Shown here one piece after another: positions 43,000-53,218 of a stretch of DNA of 64,000 bases (its first letter is position 1; each line of letters starts with the position of its first letter). The notes under the pieces were generated by a model. That model had not been told where the DNA came from and made no database searches. It saw nothing but the letters and a program-made list of their open reading frames with translations. Origin of the DNA: Hylemonella gracilis str. Niagara R (lineage in GTDB: Bacteria > Pseudomonadota > Gammaproteobacteria > Burkholderiales > Burkholderiaceae_C). The stretch lies in contig NZ_JEMG01000001.1 in assembly GCF_000600295.1 (NCBI RefSeq), forward strand, positions 2,096,477 through 2,160,476. Reading direction: 5' to 3'. A program made the position numbers and the translations under genes.

Positions 43000-43239
43000 T
43001 GCGCGCTTGGCCCGTGGGATTTCCTCGGCCACCAGGGTGCACAGCTGTTCCTCGCCAAAGCTGGGCAAGGGGCGTCCATTGACGAAGAAGGTGGGCGTTT
43101 TGTTGACGCCCAAGGCGCTCAGGTCCTCGATGTCCTGCCACAGCACCGACGAGATCTCTGGGTAAGCAGCATCTCCCAGCGCCTGTATCGGGGCCACCGC
43201 AGCCGCTGGGAAGAGCAGGCGCCAGACAGAGCGCATCAT
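43000..43239 (-). pseudogene. Fragment of a DsbA-family thiol oxidoreductase (C-terminal part)
   Basis: The minus-strand frame reading ALGVNKTPTFFVNGRPLPSFG followed by EEQLCTLVAEEI matches the cis-Pro loop and C-terminal helix region of DsbA-like thioredoxin-fold proteins. The N-terminal part with the CxxC active site is absent; instead a short unrelated start MMRSVWRLLFPAAA appears. The same frame runs on antisense into yejF, so there is no proper C-terminus either. I interpret it as a truncated remnant. It lies beside a metal transporter gene. Confidence 0.6.
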
Positions 43240-43287
43240 GGTGAACCGGTCAGGGTGCCTGGCCCGTCGTGCGGCGCGCTTCGTTGA

Positions 43288-43926
43288 TCAAGGCCTGCAA
43301 GACCGGCCTTGCCGGAGCTCACTGCGTGCCTGACGCAGCACCAGCCAACCGCCCTGCAGGGCCAGGGCGGCCATGAGCGAGGCAACCAGCAGGTCCGGCC
43401 AGGCGGCGCCGGTGCCGAAGACGCCCAGCGCGGCGAGCATGACCGCGACGTTGCCGATGGCGTCGTTGCGCGAACACAACCAGACGCTGCGCATGTTGGC
43501 GTCACCCTCGCGAAAGGCGTAGAGCATCACCGCCACCGACACATTCACCACCAGGGCCAGGGTGGCCACAGCGCCCATGGTCACGGCCACGGGCACTTCA
43601 CCATGCCAGACCGACCAGACCGCATGCGCCAGGATGTACAGGCCGAAGCCCATCATGGACAGCGACTTGGCGATGGCCGCGCGCGCACGCCAATGCAGCG
43701 CTGCGGCCAGGACCGCCAGCGACACCCCGTAGTTCAGCGCGTCGCCTGCGAAGTCGATGGCGTCGGCCAGCAGGGACAGGGAGCCGGCTTGGATGCCGGC
43801 CGCGATTTCCAGGGCGAACATGCCGGCGTTGAGCAGCAGGGCGATCCAGAGGATGGTGCGGTAACGCGCGCGCTGCTGGGGTTGCCCCGGGGGCAGATCG
43901 TGGTCGTGATGGCAATGGGCGGACAT
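43288..43926 (-). CDS. Short cation diffusion facilitator family transporter
   Basis: The 212-residue inner-membrane protein has six hydrophobic helices and a His-rich N-terminus (CHHDHD). Helix 2 carries the metal-site pair D-x-x-x-D in LADAIDFAGDALNYG and helix 5 has DAIGN. The usual cytoplasmic C-terminal dimerisation domain of about 90 residues is missing, giving the short type of CDF. Expression is probably controlled by the divergent MerR-type gene through the 19-bp-spaced promoter between them. It likely exports a divalent metal such as Cd, Zn or Co; which one is inferred only from the context. Confidence 0.85.
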   Translation of the reverse strand: MSAHCHHDHDLPPGQPQQRARYRTILWIALLLNAGMFALEIAAGIQAGSLSLLADAIDFAGDALNYGVSLAVLAAALHWRARAAIAKSLSMMGFGLYILAHAVWSVWHGEVPVAVTMGAVATLALVVNVSVAVMLYAFREGDANMRSVWLCSRNDAIGNVAVMLAALGVFGTGAAWPDLLVASLMAALALQGGWLVLRQARSELRQGRSCRP

Positions 43927-43946
43927 GGTTTTTCTCCTTGCAGCCT

Positions 43947-43978
43947 GATTGGAAACCCTGGAGCCACTACAGTGTCAA
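43947..43978 (-). promoter_or_regulatory. MerR-type promoter and operator of the cation exporter
   Basis: On the minus strand, TTGACA (43973-43978) and TCCAAT (43948-43953) are separated by 19 bases, the over-long spacing that MerR activators correct. The spacer holds the imperfect palindrome ACCCTGGAG-CCA-CTACAGTGT (43955-43975, + strand reading), very close to CadR/PbrR operators. Confidence 0.8.
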
Positions 43979-44000
43979 GCCAGCAGCGACGGAGGACCTC

Positions 44001-44441
44001 ATGCAGATCAAGGATTTGGCCACCGCAACGGGCGTGGACGTGGAAACCATCCGGTACTACGAGAAACAAGGTCTGTTGCCAGCGCCGGCGCGGCGCGGTA
44101 ACGGCTACCGTGACTACGAAACGGCACATCTGGAACGGCTGGCCTTCATTCGGCATTGCCGCGCGCTGGACATGCCCCTGGCCGACGTGGCGCGTCTGCT
44201 GGGCTTCATCGATGACACGACGGGGCCATCCACCGATGCGGGTGCGGTAGATGCCTTGGTGGCCGCGCAATTGAGCCGCGTGCGCGCCCGCCTCAGAAGC
44301 ATGCAGGCCCTGGAAAAGCAGCTACTGCAATTGCAATCGCGCTGCGACGGGCGGCATGAAGACGGTCGATGCGGCATCCTGAACGACCTGGTGGCTGCGG
44401 CTCACGGCGAGGCCTGCGCCTGCCATGTTCACCCGGGCTGA
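44001..44441 (+). CDS. CadR/PbrR-like MerR family metal regulator with an altered cysteine set
   Basis: The 146-residue protein has the MerR helix-turn-helix (MQIKDLATATGVDVETIRYY), a dimerisation helix, and C-terminal cysteines Cys115 and Cys124 (CDGRHEDGRCGIL) at the positions of the last two metal ligands of PbrR/CadR proteins. The first expected ligand, 35 residues before Cys115, is Ala80. A tail H135-C139-x-C141-H142-x-H144 adds further potential ligands. The start at 44001 has GGAGG seven bases upstream. It is divergent from the cation exporter with a canonical MerR operator between. The metal bound is uncertain because of the missing cysteine. Confidence 0.9.
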   Translation: MQIKDLATATGVDVETIRYYEKQGLLPAPARRGNGYRDYETAHLERLAFIRHCRALDMPLADVARLLGFIDDTTGPSTDAGAVDALVAAQLSRVRARLRSMQALEKQLLQLQSRCDGRHEDGRCGILNDLVAAAHGEACACHVHPG

Positions 44442-44478
44442 ATCGGCGCCGCCCATGGGCAAAATCCGGGCCAGGGCT

Positions 44479-44506
44479 TGGTTTTGCACTGGATTTGGGC
44501 TACAAT
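44479..44506 (+). promoter_or_regulatory. Sigma-70 promoter of the rimP-nusA-infB operon
   Basis: TTGGTT (44479-44484) and TACAAT (44501-44506) are spaced by 16 bases, 115 bases before the rimP start. This is the best promoter in the gap between the MerR-type gene and rimP. Confidence 0.7.
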
Positions 44507-44523
44507 AAAGTGCATCTAGACCA

Positions 44524-44556
44524 ACGGGCGGATATCCAACCGCCCGTTTTTATTTG
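44524..44556 (+). terminator. Terminator-like hairpin in the rimP leader (possible attenuator)
   Basis: ACGGGCGG (44524-44531) pairs with CCGCCCGT (44540-44547) around an 8-base loop and is followed by TTTTTATTTG. It lies about 12 bases after the predicted transcription start and before rimP. It may end read-through from the MerR-type gene or attenuate the operon itself. Confidence 0.8.
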
Positions 44557-44621
44557 TCCCGTCACAAGTGTGCATGCCGCATGCGGTACGCCTCGGTGTC
44601 CGCCCCGAGGAGCCGGACGGG

Positions 44622-45242
44622 ATGGTGCATGAGCTACAGACGAAGGACAAGATCAAGTTGACGCTGCAAGAGGTTGCCGAACAGACCGTGACCGGGCTCG
44701 GTTACGAATTGGTGGAGATTGAACGCTCCGCCGGTGGGCTCTTGCGCATCACGATCGATCTGCCCTGGACCGCGGGCCAGCCCGAGCAGTTCGTGAACGT
44801 CGAGGACTGCGAAAAGGTCACTCGTCAACTGCAGTACGTGCTGGAAGTCGAGGGCATCGAATACAAGCGTTTGGAAGTCTCCTCGCCGGGCATTGATAGG
44901 CCGCTGCGAAAAGAACAAGATTTCGAGCGTTTTTCGGGCCAGGTGATCGACGTCACGCTCAAGGCACCGATCGGAGAAGCCGCTCGGGGAGCCGAAGGCG
45001 CGGCGGCAGGCAGCAAGGTCGCGGCGAACCGCAAGAAGTTCCGTGGCACGCTGGAGAAGACAGTCGAAGGCGGCTGGCAAATTGTCTGGAGCGACGCACC
45101 CGCCCCCAAGCCTGGGCAACGTGTGAGCAAGAAGCGTGAGCCGGCGCCGCTGCAGGCGCTGGGATTCACGCTGGATGAGCTGCGCGAGGCCAGACTGGCG
45201 CCGGTGGTGAATTTCAAGGGCCGCGGCGCGACGGACGCGTGA
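44622..45242 (+). CDS. rimP: Ribosome maturation factor RimP
   Basis: RimP assists 30S subunit maturation. From the ATG at 44622 the protein has 206 residues; a TTG at 44657 gives a shorter alternative closer to some relatives. The core motifs TVTGLGYELVEIERS, CEKVTRQLQYVLE and EYKRLEVSSPGIDRPLRKEQDFERF are present, with a variable Ala/Gly-rich insert near residue 125 before the C-terminal SH3-like part (NRKKFRGTLEK). First gene of the operon with nusA and infB. Confidence 0.93.
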   Translation: MVHELQTKDKIKLTLQEVAEQTVTGLGYELVEIERSAGGLLRITIDLPWTAGQPEQFVNVEDCEKVTRQLQYVLEVEGIEYKRLEVSSPGIDRPLRKEQDFERFSGQVIDVTLKAPIGEAARGAEGAAAGSKVAANRKKFRGTLEKTVEGGWQIVWSDAPAPKPGQRVSKKREPAPLQALGFTLDELREARLAPVVNFKGRGATDA

Positions 45243-45298
45243 GGCGGTGACGCAGGAAAGAATGGTTGAGGTTTTGAAGTGTTGAAGGGGATTCAGAA

Positions 45299-46834
45299 AT
45301 GAGTTCGATCAAGAACAGCGAATTGTTGATGTTGGTGGAAGCCATCTCGCGCGAGAAGAACGTCGAGCGCGATGTGGTGTTTGGTGCCGTCGAGGCCGCG
45401 CTCGCGCAGGCCACCAAGAAGCTCTACGAGGGCGACGTGGACATCCGCGTGGCGGTGGACCGCGATACCGGCCTGTACGAAACTTTCCGCCGCTGGCATG
45501 TGGTGCCCGACGAGGCCGGCCTGCAACTGCCCGACCAGGAAATCCTGCTGTTCGAAGCCAAGGAGCAGATTCCCGACATCGAGGTCGATGAGTACATCGA
45601 GGAGGCGGTGGAGTCCGTGCCGATTGGCCGCATCGGTGCCATGGCCGCCAAGCAGGTCATCCTGCAGAAGATCCGCGACGCCGAGCGCGAGATGCTGCTC
45701 AACGACTTCATGAGCCGCGGCGAGAAGATCTTCGTCGGTTCCGTCAAGCGCATGGACAAGGGCGATTTGATCGTCGAAAGCGGACGGGTTGAGGGGCGTC
45801 TCAAGCGCAGCGAAATGATCCCCAAGGAGAATTTCCGCGCTGGCGACCGCGTGCGCGCCATGATCATGGAGGTCAACACCGAGCAACGCGGCCCGGCCAT
45901 CCTGCTGTCGCGTTCCGCGCCGGAGTTCATGATCGAACTCTTCCGCCAGGAAGTGCCCGAGATCGAGCAGGGCTTGCTGGAGATCAAGAGCTGTGCTCGC
46001 GATGCGGGTAGCCGCGCCAAGATCGCCGTGCTCTCGCATGACAAGCGCGTGGACCCCATCGGCACTTGCGTGGGTGTGCGCGGCGCGCGCGTCAACGCCG
46101 TGACCAACGAGCTGGCTGGCGAGCGCGTGGACATTGTGCTCTGGAGCGAGGACCCGGCCCAGTTCGTGATCGGCGCACTGGCGCCCGCCAACGTGTCCTC
46201 CATCGTCGTGGATGAAGAGAAGCACGCCATGGATGTGGTGGTGGACGAGGAAAACCTGGCCATCGCCATTGGTCGAGGCGGCCAGAACGTGCGCCTGGCG
46301 TCCGAGCTGACCGGCTGGAAGATCAACATCATGGACGCCGCCGAGTCGGCCCAGAAGCAGGCTGACGAGACTAGCACGCTGCGCAAGCTCTTCATGGAAA
46401 AGCTGGACGTTGACGAGGAGATCGCCGACATCCTGATCACCGAGGGCTTCACCAGCCTGGAGGAAGTGGCCTACGTCCCGCTGCAGGAAATGCTGGAGAT
46501 CGAGGCTTTCGACGAGGACACCGTCAACGAACTGCGCGCCCGCGCCAAGGACGCGCTGCTCACGCTCGAGATCGCCCGCGAGGAAAGTGTGGATGAGGTG
46601 TCGCAAGATCTGCGCGACCTGCAGTTCCAGGGCAAGCCGCTGGCGGCCGAGCTGATCGCCAAACTCGCCGACGGTGGAGTGCACACGCTCGACGACCTGG
46701 CCGACCTGGCCATCGACGAACTGACCGCCATCACCGGTCAGGGTGAAGACGACGCCAAGGCGCTGATCCTCAAGGCGCGCGAGCACTGGTTCACGGACGA
46801 GCCCGCCGCAGCCTCCTCGGGGACTTCCTCATAA
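45299..46834 (+). CDS. nusA: Transcription termination/antitermination factor NusA
   Basis: NusA binds RNA polymerase and nascent RNA to control pausing and termination. The 511-residue product has the N-terminal domain ([27 protein letters not shown]), an S1 domain ([16 protein letters not shown]), two KH domains ([38 protein letters not shown]) and two C-terminal acidic repeats ([24 protein letters not shown] and a second). It lies 56 bases after rimP. Confidence 0.98.
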   Translation: MSSIKNSELLMLVEAISREKNVERDVVFGAVEAALAQATKKLYEGDVDIRVAVDRDTGLYETFRRWHVVPDEAGLQLPDQEILLFEAKEQIPDIEVDEYIEEAVESVPIGRIGAMAAKQVILQKIRDAEREMLLNDFMSRGEKIFVGSVKRMDKGDLIVESGRVEGRLKRSEMIPKENFRAGDRVRAMIMEVNTEQRGPAILLSRSAPEFMIELFRQEVPEIEQGLLEIKSCARDAGSRAKIAVLSHDKRVDPIGTCVGVRGARVNAVTNELAGERVDIVLWSEDPAQFVIGALAPANVSSIVVDEEKHAMDVVVDEENLAIAIGRGGQNVRLASELTGWKINIMDAAESAQKQADETSTLRKLFMEKLDVDEEIADILITEGFTSLEEVAYVPLQEMLEIEAFDEDTVNELRARAKDALLTLEIAREESVDEVSQDLRDLQFQGKPLAAELIAKLADGGVHTLDDLADLAIDELTAITGQGEDDAKALILKAREHWFTDEPAAASSGTSS

Positions 46835-46995
46835 GGCCGGGCCTTTGCACCGCCCATCCTTTCTCTACCAAGAGAACACCATGAACGCACAGCATTAACT
46901 TCAAGGCCGGCAATCGTTGCGCTGGCGGCGCATCCAAAGCAAGAACAGCCGCCACCCAGCACAACGTACCGGGCCGTAAACCAGGGTCACACACC

Positions 46996-49845
46996 ATGTC
47001 CAGCACCACCGTCGCCGAGTTCGCCGCAGAACTCAAGAAACCGACCGATACCTTGATCGAACAACTCAAGGCCGCAGGCGTCAACAAGAGCGCCGCCGCC
47101 GACACCTTGACCGACGCGGACAAGCAGCGTCTGCTGAGCCATCTGCAGGCCAGCCACGGCACCGCCGCGCCCGAGCGCAAGAAGATCACCCTGACCAAGA
47201 AGTCCACCACCGAGATCAAGCAGGCGGACGCGACGGGCAAGGCGCGCACGATTCAAGTCGAGGTGCGCAAGAAGCGCACCTTCGTGCGCCGTGAGGACGG
47301 TGAAAACGAGGCCCCGGTTGAAGCCGAGCCGACCCTGGCCGAGGCCGCGCTGCCCGATACGCCGGCTGCGCCCGTGATCGACGAGGTGGAACTGACACGT
47401 CGCCAGGAGGAAGCCCGCCGTCAGGCCGAGCTGATTCGTCGCCAGGAAGAAGAACTGGCCGAGCGCCGTCGCCAGCGCGAGGAGCAGGAAGCCCGGGAAC
47501 GCGAGCAGGAAGCCGCAGCCCAGGCCGCCGCGCGCGCTGCTGCGGCCCAGGCTCAGGCCCCCGCCGCTGGTGCGGTTGACCAGGCCGCGACGCAGGCTGC
47601 CGCGCAAGCGGTCGCTCAGGCTGCCAAGGAGCAGGCCGCAGCCCAGGCCCGTGCTGCCGAAGAGGCAGCACGGGCCGACCTCGAAACCCGCCGCCGCAAG
47701 GCCGAGGCCGAGGCCGCCGCGATCCGCACCATGATGGCCAGCCCGGCCAAGAAGGCGCCACCGCCTCCGCCCAAGAAGGAAGAACCCCCGGCGGCCAAGA
47801 AGGGCACCCTGCACAAGCCCGCTAACGCCAGTGCCACGACCGCCCCCAAGACTGGCGGTGGCGCGGCCAAACCGGGTGTGCCCGCCGCACCGGGCAAGGA
47901 AATCAAGTCCGCCAAGCTGTCGTCCAGCTGGGCGGGGGATCCGACCAAGAAAAAGGCCATCCCGACCCGTGGCGACTCCAGCGGTGGCGTCGGCCGCGGC
48001 AGCTGGCGCAGCGGCCCCCGAGGCGGTGGTCGCAAGGGACACCATGACCGCGAGGAGGCGCAGAGCGCGGCCGCGCCTGTGGAAGCGCGCGTGCTTGAAG
48101 TGCACGTGCCCGAGACCATCACCGTGGCCGAGTTGGCGCACAAGATGGCGGTCAAGGCCAGCGAGGTCATCAAGGTTCTGATGAAGCTGGGTCAGATGGT
48201 CACCATCAACCAGCCGCTGGACCAGGACACCGCCATGATCGTGGTCGAGGAAATGGGCCACAAAGCCATCATCGCCGCGCTGGACGACCCGGAGGCCTTC
48301 ACCGAGGAAGAAGCATCGGCTCACCAGGCCGAGGCGCTGCCGCGTGCCCCGGTGGTCACCGTCATGGGCCACGTCGACCACGGCAAAACCTCGCTGCTGG
48401 ACTACATCCGCCGTACCAAGGTTGCGGCCGGTGAAGCCGGCGGCATCACGCAGCACATTGGCGCATACCACGTCGAGACGCCGCGCGGCATGATCTCCTT
48501 CCTCGACACCCCCGGTCACGAGGCCTTCACGGCCATGCGTGCGCGCGGTGCCCAGGCCACGGACATCGTGATCCTGGTCTGCGCTGCCGACGATGGCGTG
48601 ATGCCGCAGACCAAGGAAGCCGTCAAGCACGCCAAGGCAGCGGGCGTCCCGATCGTGGTGGCCATGACCAAGGCCGACAAGCCCGAAGCCAATATCGAGA
48701 AGGTCAAGGCCGAACTCGTGGCCGAATCGGTTGTGCCCGAAGACTTCGGCGGCGAGTCGCCCTTTGTGGCCGTGTCTTCCAAGACCGGCATGGGCATCGA
48801 CGAGTTGCTGGAGCAGGTGCTGCTGCAGGCTGAGGTGCTGGAGCTCAAGGCGCCGGTCGACGCAGCGGCCAAGGGCTTGGTCATCGAAGCCCAGCTGGAC
48901 AAGGGACGTGGTCCCGTGGCCACCGTGCTGGTGCAAAGCGGCACACTCAAGGCGGGTGATGTGGTGTTGGCCGGCCAGACCTATGGCCGCGTGCGCGCCA
49001 TGCTGGACGAAAGTGGCCGCAAGGTCGACAGTGCTGGCCCCTCGATCCCGGTCGAAATCCAGGGCCTGACCGAGGTCCCGCAGGCTGGTGACGAATTCAT
49101 GGTGTTGACCGACGAGCGCCGCGCCCGCGAGATCGCGACCTACCGTGCCGGCAAGTTCCGCAACACCAAGCTGGCCCGGCAGCAGGCTGCCAAGCTGGAA
49201 AACATGTTCTCCGACATCGCCGCTGGCGAGGTCAAGACCCTGCCCATCATTGTCAAGGCCGACGTGCAGGGCTCGCAGGAAGCGCTGGCCGCATCCCTGC
49301 TCAAGCTCTCGACCGACGAGGTCAAGGTGCAGCTCGTTTATGCTGCCGTGGGCGGTATCAGCGAGTCCGACATCAACCTCGCCATCGCCTCCAAGGCCGT
49401 GGTCATCGGCTTCAACACGCGCGCCGACGCTGGCGCGCGCAAGCTGGCCGAGGGCAACGGCATCGACATCCGCTACTACAACATCATCTACGACGCCGTG
49501 GACGAGTTGAAGGCGGCGATGTCCGGCATGCTGGCGCCCGAGAAGCGGGAAGAAGTCATTGGCATGGCCGAGATCCGCACCGTCTTCGTCGCCTCCAAGA
49601 TCGGCACGGTCGCGGGTTGCATGGTCACCTCGGGCCACGTCACGCGCAGCGCGCATTTCCGCCTGCTGCGCGACAATGTGGTGATTTACACGGGCGAGCT
49701 GGACTCCCTCAAGCGCATGAAGGACGATGTGCGCGAGGTCAAGGAAGGCTTCGAGTGCGGTATCAAACTCAAGAACTACAACGACATCAAGGAAGGTGAT
49801 CAGCTGGAGTTCTTCGAGGTCAAGGAAATCGCGCGCACGCTGTAA
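46996..49845 (+). CDS. infB: Translation initiation factor IF-2
   Basis: IF-2 is the GTPase that brings initiator tRNA to the ribosome. The 949-residue protein has N-terminal IF2N domains ([24 protein letters not shown]), a long Ala/Arg/Glu-rich linker (residues about 110-330), the G-domain with [29 protein letters not shown] and MTKADK, and C-terminal domains. All GTPase motifs are intact. It is in the middle of the operon; 161 bases separate it from nusA, with only a five-codon reading frame (46880-46897) in between. Confidence 0.98.
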   Translation: MSSTTVAEFAAELKKPTDTLIEQLKAAGVNKSAAADTLTDADKQRLLSHLQASHGTAAPERKKITLTKKSTTEIKQADATGKARTIQVEVRKKRTFVRREDGENEAPVEAEPTLAEAALPDTPAAPVIDEVELTRRQEEARRQAELIRRQEEELAERRRQREEQEAREREQEAAAQAAARAAAAQAQAPAAGAVDQAATQAAAQAVAQAAKEQAAAQARAAEEAARADLETRRRKAEAEAAAIRTMMASPAKKAPPPPPKKEEPPAAKKGTLHKPANASATTAPKTGGGAAKPGVPAAPGKEIKSAKLSSSWAGDPTKKKAIPTRGDSSGGVGRGSWRSGPRGGGRKGHHDREEAQSAAAPVEARVLEVHVPETITVAELAHKMAVKASEVIKVLMKLGQMVTINQPLDQDTAMIVVEEMGHKAIIAALDDPEAFTEEEASAHQAEALPRAPVVTVMGHVDHGKTSLLDYIRRTKVAAGEAGGITQHIGAYHVETPRGMISFLDTPGHEAFTAMRARGAQATDIVILVCAADDGVMPQTKEAVKHAKAAGVPIVVAMTKADKPEANIEKVKAELVAESVVPEDFGGESPFVAVSSKTGMGIDELLEQVLLQAEVLELKAPVDAAAKGLVIEAQLDKGRGPVATVLVQSGTLKAGDVVLAGQTYGRVRAMLDESGRKVDSAGPSIPVEIQGLTEVPQAGDEFMVLTDERRAREIATYRAGKFRNTKLARQQAAKLENMFSDIAAGEVKTLPIIVKADVQGSQEALAASLLKLSTDEVKVQLVYAAVGGISESDINLAIASKAVVIGFNTRADAGARKLAEGNGIDIRYYNIIYDAVDELKAAMSGMLAPEKREEVIGMAEIRTVFVASKIGTVAGCMVTSGHVTRSAHFRLLRDNVVIYTGELDSLKRMKDDVREVKEGFECGIKLKNYNDIKEGDQLEFFEVKEIARTL

Positions 49846-49866
49846 GCGCAATACGCTCAAACCACC

Positions 49867-50241
49867 ATGCCGGCGAAGAAGTCTTCCGTCAACCGCGGCC
49901 ACAAGGTCGCCGACCAGATCCAGCGCGATCTGTCGGAGCTGATCGCGCGCGAGCTGAAGGATCCCCGCGTCGGCATGGTCACGTTGCAGGGCGTGGATGT
50001 CACGCCCGACTATGCCCACGCCAAGGTGTACTTCAGCGTGCTGATCGGCGAGCCGCAGGAAACCCAGGATGCGCTGAACCAGGCCGCGGGTTTCTTGCGC
50101 AACGGCCTCTTCAAGCGCTTGCACATCCACACCGTGCCCACGCTGCACTTCGTGTTCGACCGCACCACCGAGCGCGCGTCCGACATGAATGCCTTGATCG
50201 CCAAGGCCGTGGCGTCCCGTGCGAAAGACGACGAGGTTTAA
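49867..50241 (+). CDS. rbfA: Ribosome-binding factor A
   Basis: RbfA is a small KH-fold protein needed for 30S maturation and 16S rRNA processing. The 124-residue sequence has [30 protein letters not shown] and the [10 protein letters not shown] and [13 protein letters not shown] elements of the family. It lies 21 bases after infB and 6 bases before truB. Confidence 0.96.
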   Translation: MPAKKSSVNRGHKVADQIQRDLSELIARELKDPRVGMVTLQGVDVTPDYAHAKVYFSVLIGEPQETQDALNQAAGFLRNGLFKRLHIHTVPTLHFVFDRTTERASDMNALIAKAVASRAKDDEV

Positions 50242-50247
50242 CCCGGC

Positions 50248-51228
50248 ATGAACGCTCCACGTGCACGGGTCGTGAGGCGCCCCGTGCACGGGGTGCTGTT
50301 GCTGGACAAGCCCCTGGGCCTGTCCAGCAACCAGGCTTTGCAGAAGGCCAAGTGGCTGCTGCGCGCCGAAAAGGCGGGGCACACGGGCACCCTGGACCCT
50401 TTGGCCACCGGAGTGCTGCCACTGTGCTTCGGCGCGGCCACCAAGTTCAGCCAATTGCACCTCGACGCCGACAAGACCTATGAAACCACGGTGCGCCTGG
50501 GCATCAAGACCAGCACCGCCGACGCAGAGGGCGAGGTGATCTCCACGCGGCCCGTGCGCTGCACCCCCGGCCAGGTGGTGGAGGTGCTGGACCGCTTCAT
50601 GGGGCCGATCCAACAAGTGCCACCCATGCACAGCGCTCTCAAGAAGGACGGCAAGGCGCTGTACGAATACGCCCGCGATGGCGAAACCGTTGAGCGCCCC
50701 CCCCGCGAGGTCGTGATCCACGAACTGGAGCTGCTGGACCTGCAATTGCAGGGCGACACCCCGTTCCTGCGCCTGCGCGTGCTGTGCAGCAAGGGCACCT
50801 ACATCCGTACCCTGGGCGAGGACATCGGGGAGGCGCTGGGCTGCGGCGGCCATCTGGTCGCGCTGCGCCGCATCGCCACGGGTCCGTTTGACCAGTCGCA
50901 GTGCATCGACTTGGCGACCCTTGAAGCGTTGGAGGAGACTGGGCGTCACCGTGCGCTGCGTCCCGCCGAGATCCTGCTCGATGGTCATGAGGCCATCATG
51001 CTGGATGCGGACAATGCCGGACGTTTTCTGTCCGGCATGCGTCGCCGCGGCTCCTGGCCGGACGCGCCGCGCGTGGCTGTGTTCGGCCCCGCCCGAGACA
51101 AAGAGACGGCGTCGCGCGCGCTGCTCGGCACGGCCCACGTGAAAGCCTGCGAACTGATACCGGGACGACTGTTGAGTCCCATTGAAATTCAACAGATTCT
51201 GGAAAACCAAGCACCAAGCGAACCGTAA
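50248..51228 (+). CDS. truB: tRNA pseudouridine-55 synthase
   Basis: TruB makes pseudouridine 55 in the T arm of tRNAs. The 326-residue protein has [18 protein letters not shown], the catalytic-aspartate motif [19 protein letters not shown] and the C-terminal PUA-like portion. It is followed by typA after 2 bases. Confidence 0.97.
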   Translation: MNAPRARVVRRPVHGVLLLDKPLGLSSNQALQKAKWLLRAEKAGHTGTLDPLATGVLPLCFGAATKFSQLHLDADKTYETTVRLGIKTSTADAEGEVISTRPVRCTPGQVVEVLDRFMGPIQQVPPMHSALKKDGKALYEYARDGETVERPPREVVIHELELLDLQLQGDTPFLRLRVLCSKGTYIRTLGEDIGEALGCGGHLVALRRIATGPFDQSQCIDLATLEALEETGRHRALRPAEILLDGHEAIMLDADNAGRFLSGMRRRGSWPDAPRVAVFGPARDKETASRALLGTAHVKACELIPGRLLSPIEIQQILENQAPSEP

Positions 51229-51230
51229 CC

Positions 51231-53054
51231 ATGAGCAAGCAAATCCGCAACATCGCCATCATCGCCCACGTCGACCATGGCAAGACCACCATGGTCGACC
51301 AACTCCTGCGCCAGTCCGGCACCTTCGCCGAGCACGAAAAGGTCGTCGACACCGTGATGGACAACAACGCCATCGAAAAGGAGCGCGGCATCACCATTCT
51401 GGCCAAGAACTGCGCCGTCAGCTGGAAAGGCACCCACATCAACATCGTGGACACCCCCGGCCACGCGGACTTCGGCGGCGAAGTGGAGCGTGCCCTGTCC
51501 ATGGTGGACAGTGTGCTGCTGTTGATCGACGCGCAGGAAGGCCCCATGCCGCAGACGCGCTTCGTGACCAAGAAAGCCCTGGCCCTGGGACTGCGTCCTA
51601 TCGTGGTCGTCAACAAGGTCGACAAACCCGGCGCCAACCCCGACAAGGTGGTCAACGCCGCCTTCGACCTGTTCGACAAGCTGGGCGCGACCGACGAGCA
51701 GCTCGACTTTCCCGTGGTCTACGCCTCGGGCATCAACGGATGGTCTTCGCTGACCGAAGGCACGCCGGGTGAGCAGTGGGGTCCCGACATGTCGGCCCTG
51801 TTCGACACCATCCTCAAGCACGTCCCCGCGAACTCGGGTGATCCGACCGCGCCGCTGCAGTTGCAGATCTCGGCGCTGGACTTCTCCACCTTCGTGGGCC
51901 GCATCGGCGTGGGTCGCGTGAGCCAAGGCACGATCAAACCCATGATGGACGTCGTCGTCATGGAAGGCCCGGGCGGCAAGTCCGTGAAAGGCCGCGTTAA
52001 CCAGGTGCTGACCTTCCAAGGCCTGGACCGCATGCAAACCCCCGAGGCCGGCCCAGGCGACATTGTCCTGATCAACGGCATCGAGGACATCGGCATCGGC
52101 GTCACCGTGACCGACCCGGTCAACCCCGCGCCCCTGCCCATGCTCAAGGTCGACGAGCCGACCCTGACCATGAATTTCTGCGTCAACACCAGCCCGCTGG
52201 CCGGCCGTGAAGGCAAGTTCGTTACCAGCCGCCAGATCTGGGACCGCCTGCAAAAGGAACTGCAGCACAACGTCGCGCTGCGCGTGAACGAGACCGATGA
52301 AGAAGGCGTGTTCGAGGTCATGGGCCGCGGTGAACTGCACCTGACCATCTTGCTGGAGAACATGCGCCGCGAAGGTTACGAAATGGCCGTGAGCAAACCG
52401 CGCGTGGTGTTCCGCACCATCAATGGCGAGAAGCACGAACCGATCGAACTCGTCACGGCCGATATCGAAGAACAGCACCAGGGCGGCGTGATGCAAGCCC
52501 TGGGCGAGCGCAAGGGTGAACTGGTGAACATGGAGCCGGACGGCCGTGGCCGTGTGCGCCTGGAATACCGCATTCCGGCGCGCGGCCTGATCGGTTTCAC
52601 CAACGAATTCATGAATCTGACGCGCGGTTCCGGCCTGATCAGCAACATCTTCGACAGCTACGAACCGCACAAGGGTGACATCGGTGGGCGCAAGAACGGC
52701 GTGCTGATCTCCATGGACGACGGTGAAATCTTCACCTACGCCCTGGGCAAGCTGGACGACCGTGGCCGCATGTTCGTCAAGGCCAACGACCCGGTGTACG
52801 AGGGCATGATCGTCGGCATCCACAGCCGCGACAACGACCTCGTGGTCAACGCCACGCGCACCAAGCAGCTGACCAACTTCCGCGTCAGCGGCAAGGAAGA
52901 CGCGATCAAGATCACGCCCCCGATCGAGCTGACGCTGGAATACGGCGTGGAATTCATCGAGGACGACGAGCTGGTCGAGATCACGCCCAAGAGCATCCGC
53001 TTGCGCAAGCGCTTCCTGAAGGAACACGAGCGCAAGCGCGCGTCCAGAGAGTAA
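51231..53054 (+). CDS. typA: Ribosome-associated GTPase TypA/BipA
   Basis: TypA is an EF-G-like translational GTPase used in stress and in 50S assembly. The 607-residue product has the GTPase motifs [29 protein letters not shown] and NKVDKPGA, then EF-G-like domains and the TypA-specific C-terminal domain. It begins 2 bases after truB, so it appears to be the last gene of the rimP-nusA-infB-rbfA-truB-typA operon. A GC hairpin without a T-run (GAGGCGC/GCGCCTC, 53061-53077) follows. Confidence 0.97.
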   Translation: MSKQIRNIAIIAHVDHGKTTMVDQLLRQSGTFAEHEKVVDTVMDNNAIEKERGITILAKNCAVSWKGTHINIVDTPGHADFGGEVERALSMVDSVLLLIDAQEGPMPQTRFVTKKALALGLRPIVVVNKVDKPGANPDKVVNAAFDLFDKLGATDEQLDFPVVYASGINGWSSLTEGTPGEQWGPDMSALFDTILKHVPANSGDPTAPLQLQISALDFSTFVGRIGVGRVSQGTIKPMMDVVVMEGPGGKSVKGRVNQVLTFQGLDRMQTPEAGPGDIVLINGIEDIGIGVTVTDPVNPAPLPMLKVDEPTLTMNFCVNTSPLAGREGKFVTSRQIWDRLQKELQHNVALRVNETDEEGVFEVMGRGELHLTILLENMRREGYEMAVSKPRVVFRTINGEKHEPIELVTADIEEQHQGGVMQALGERKGELVNMEPDGRGRVRLEYRIPARGLIGFTNEFMNLTRGSGLISNIFDSYEPHKGDIGGRKNGVLISMDDGEIFTYALGKLDDRGRMFVKANDPVYEGMIVGIHSRDNDLVVNATRTKQLTNFRVSGKEDAIKITPPIELTLEYGVEFIEDDELVEITPKSIRLRKRFLKEHERKRASRE

Positions 53055-53060
53055 CCTCCT

Positions 53061-53077
53061 GAGGCGCTGCGCGCCTC
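53061..53077. terminator. Hairpin after typA
   Basis: GAGGCGC and GCGCCTC form a 7-bp stem with loop TGC seven bases after the typA stop. With no T-run its role in termination is uncertain. Confidence 0.35.
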
Positions 53078-53218
53078 GGTACCCATTGCCAGAGGCCATT
53101 GGTTCTTCAGGCTTGGAGCCGCAGCCTTCAGCCCCTTGAACCCATCCTTCGGTGGCAAGGGGCGCTCCCAGTGGCCTGGCAAAGCCAGCTCCACGGGAGC
53201 CCGCGACAGGAAAAACCT

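Noticed and set aside
46880-46897. Five-codon reading frame (MNAQH) between nusA and infB
   Set aside because: Too short to distinguish from chance, with no stem-loop around it that would suggest a leader peptide.
46987-51210. Very long open frame (over 1,400 codons) on the minus strand
   Set aside because: It lies antisense to infB, rbfA and truB, all of which have full family motifs. The product is Gly/His/Leu-rich with no recognisable domain, the usual shadow of strongly GC-biased codon use.
51189-53099. Minus-strand frame of about 636 codons
   Set aside because: It is antisense to typA, which has all GTPase motifs.
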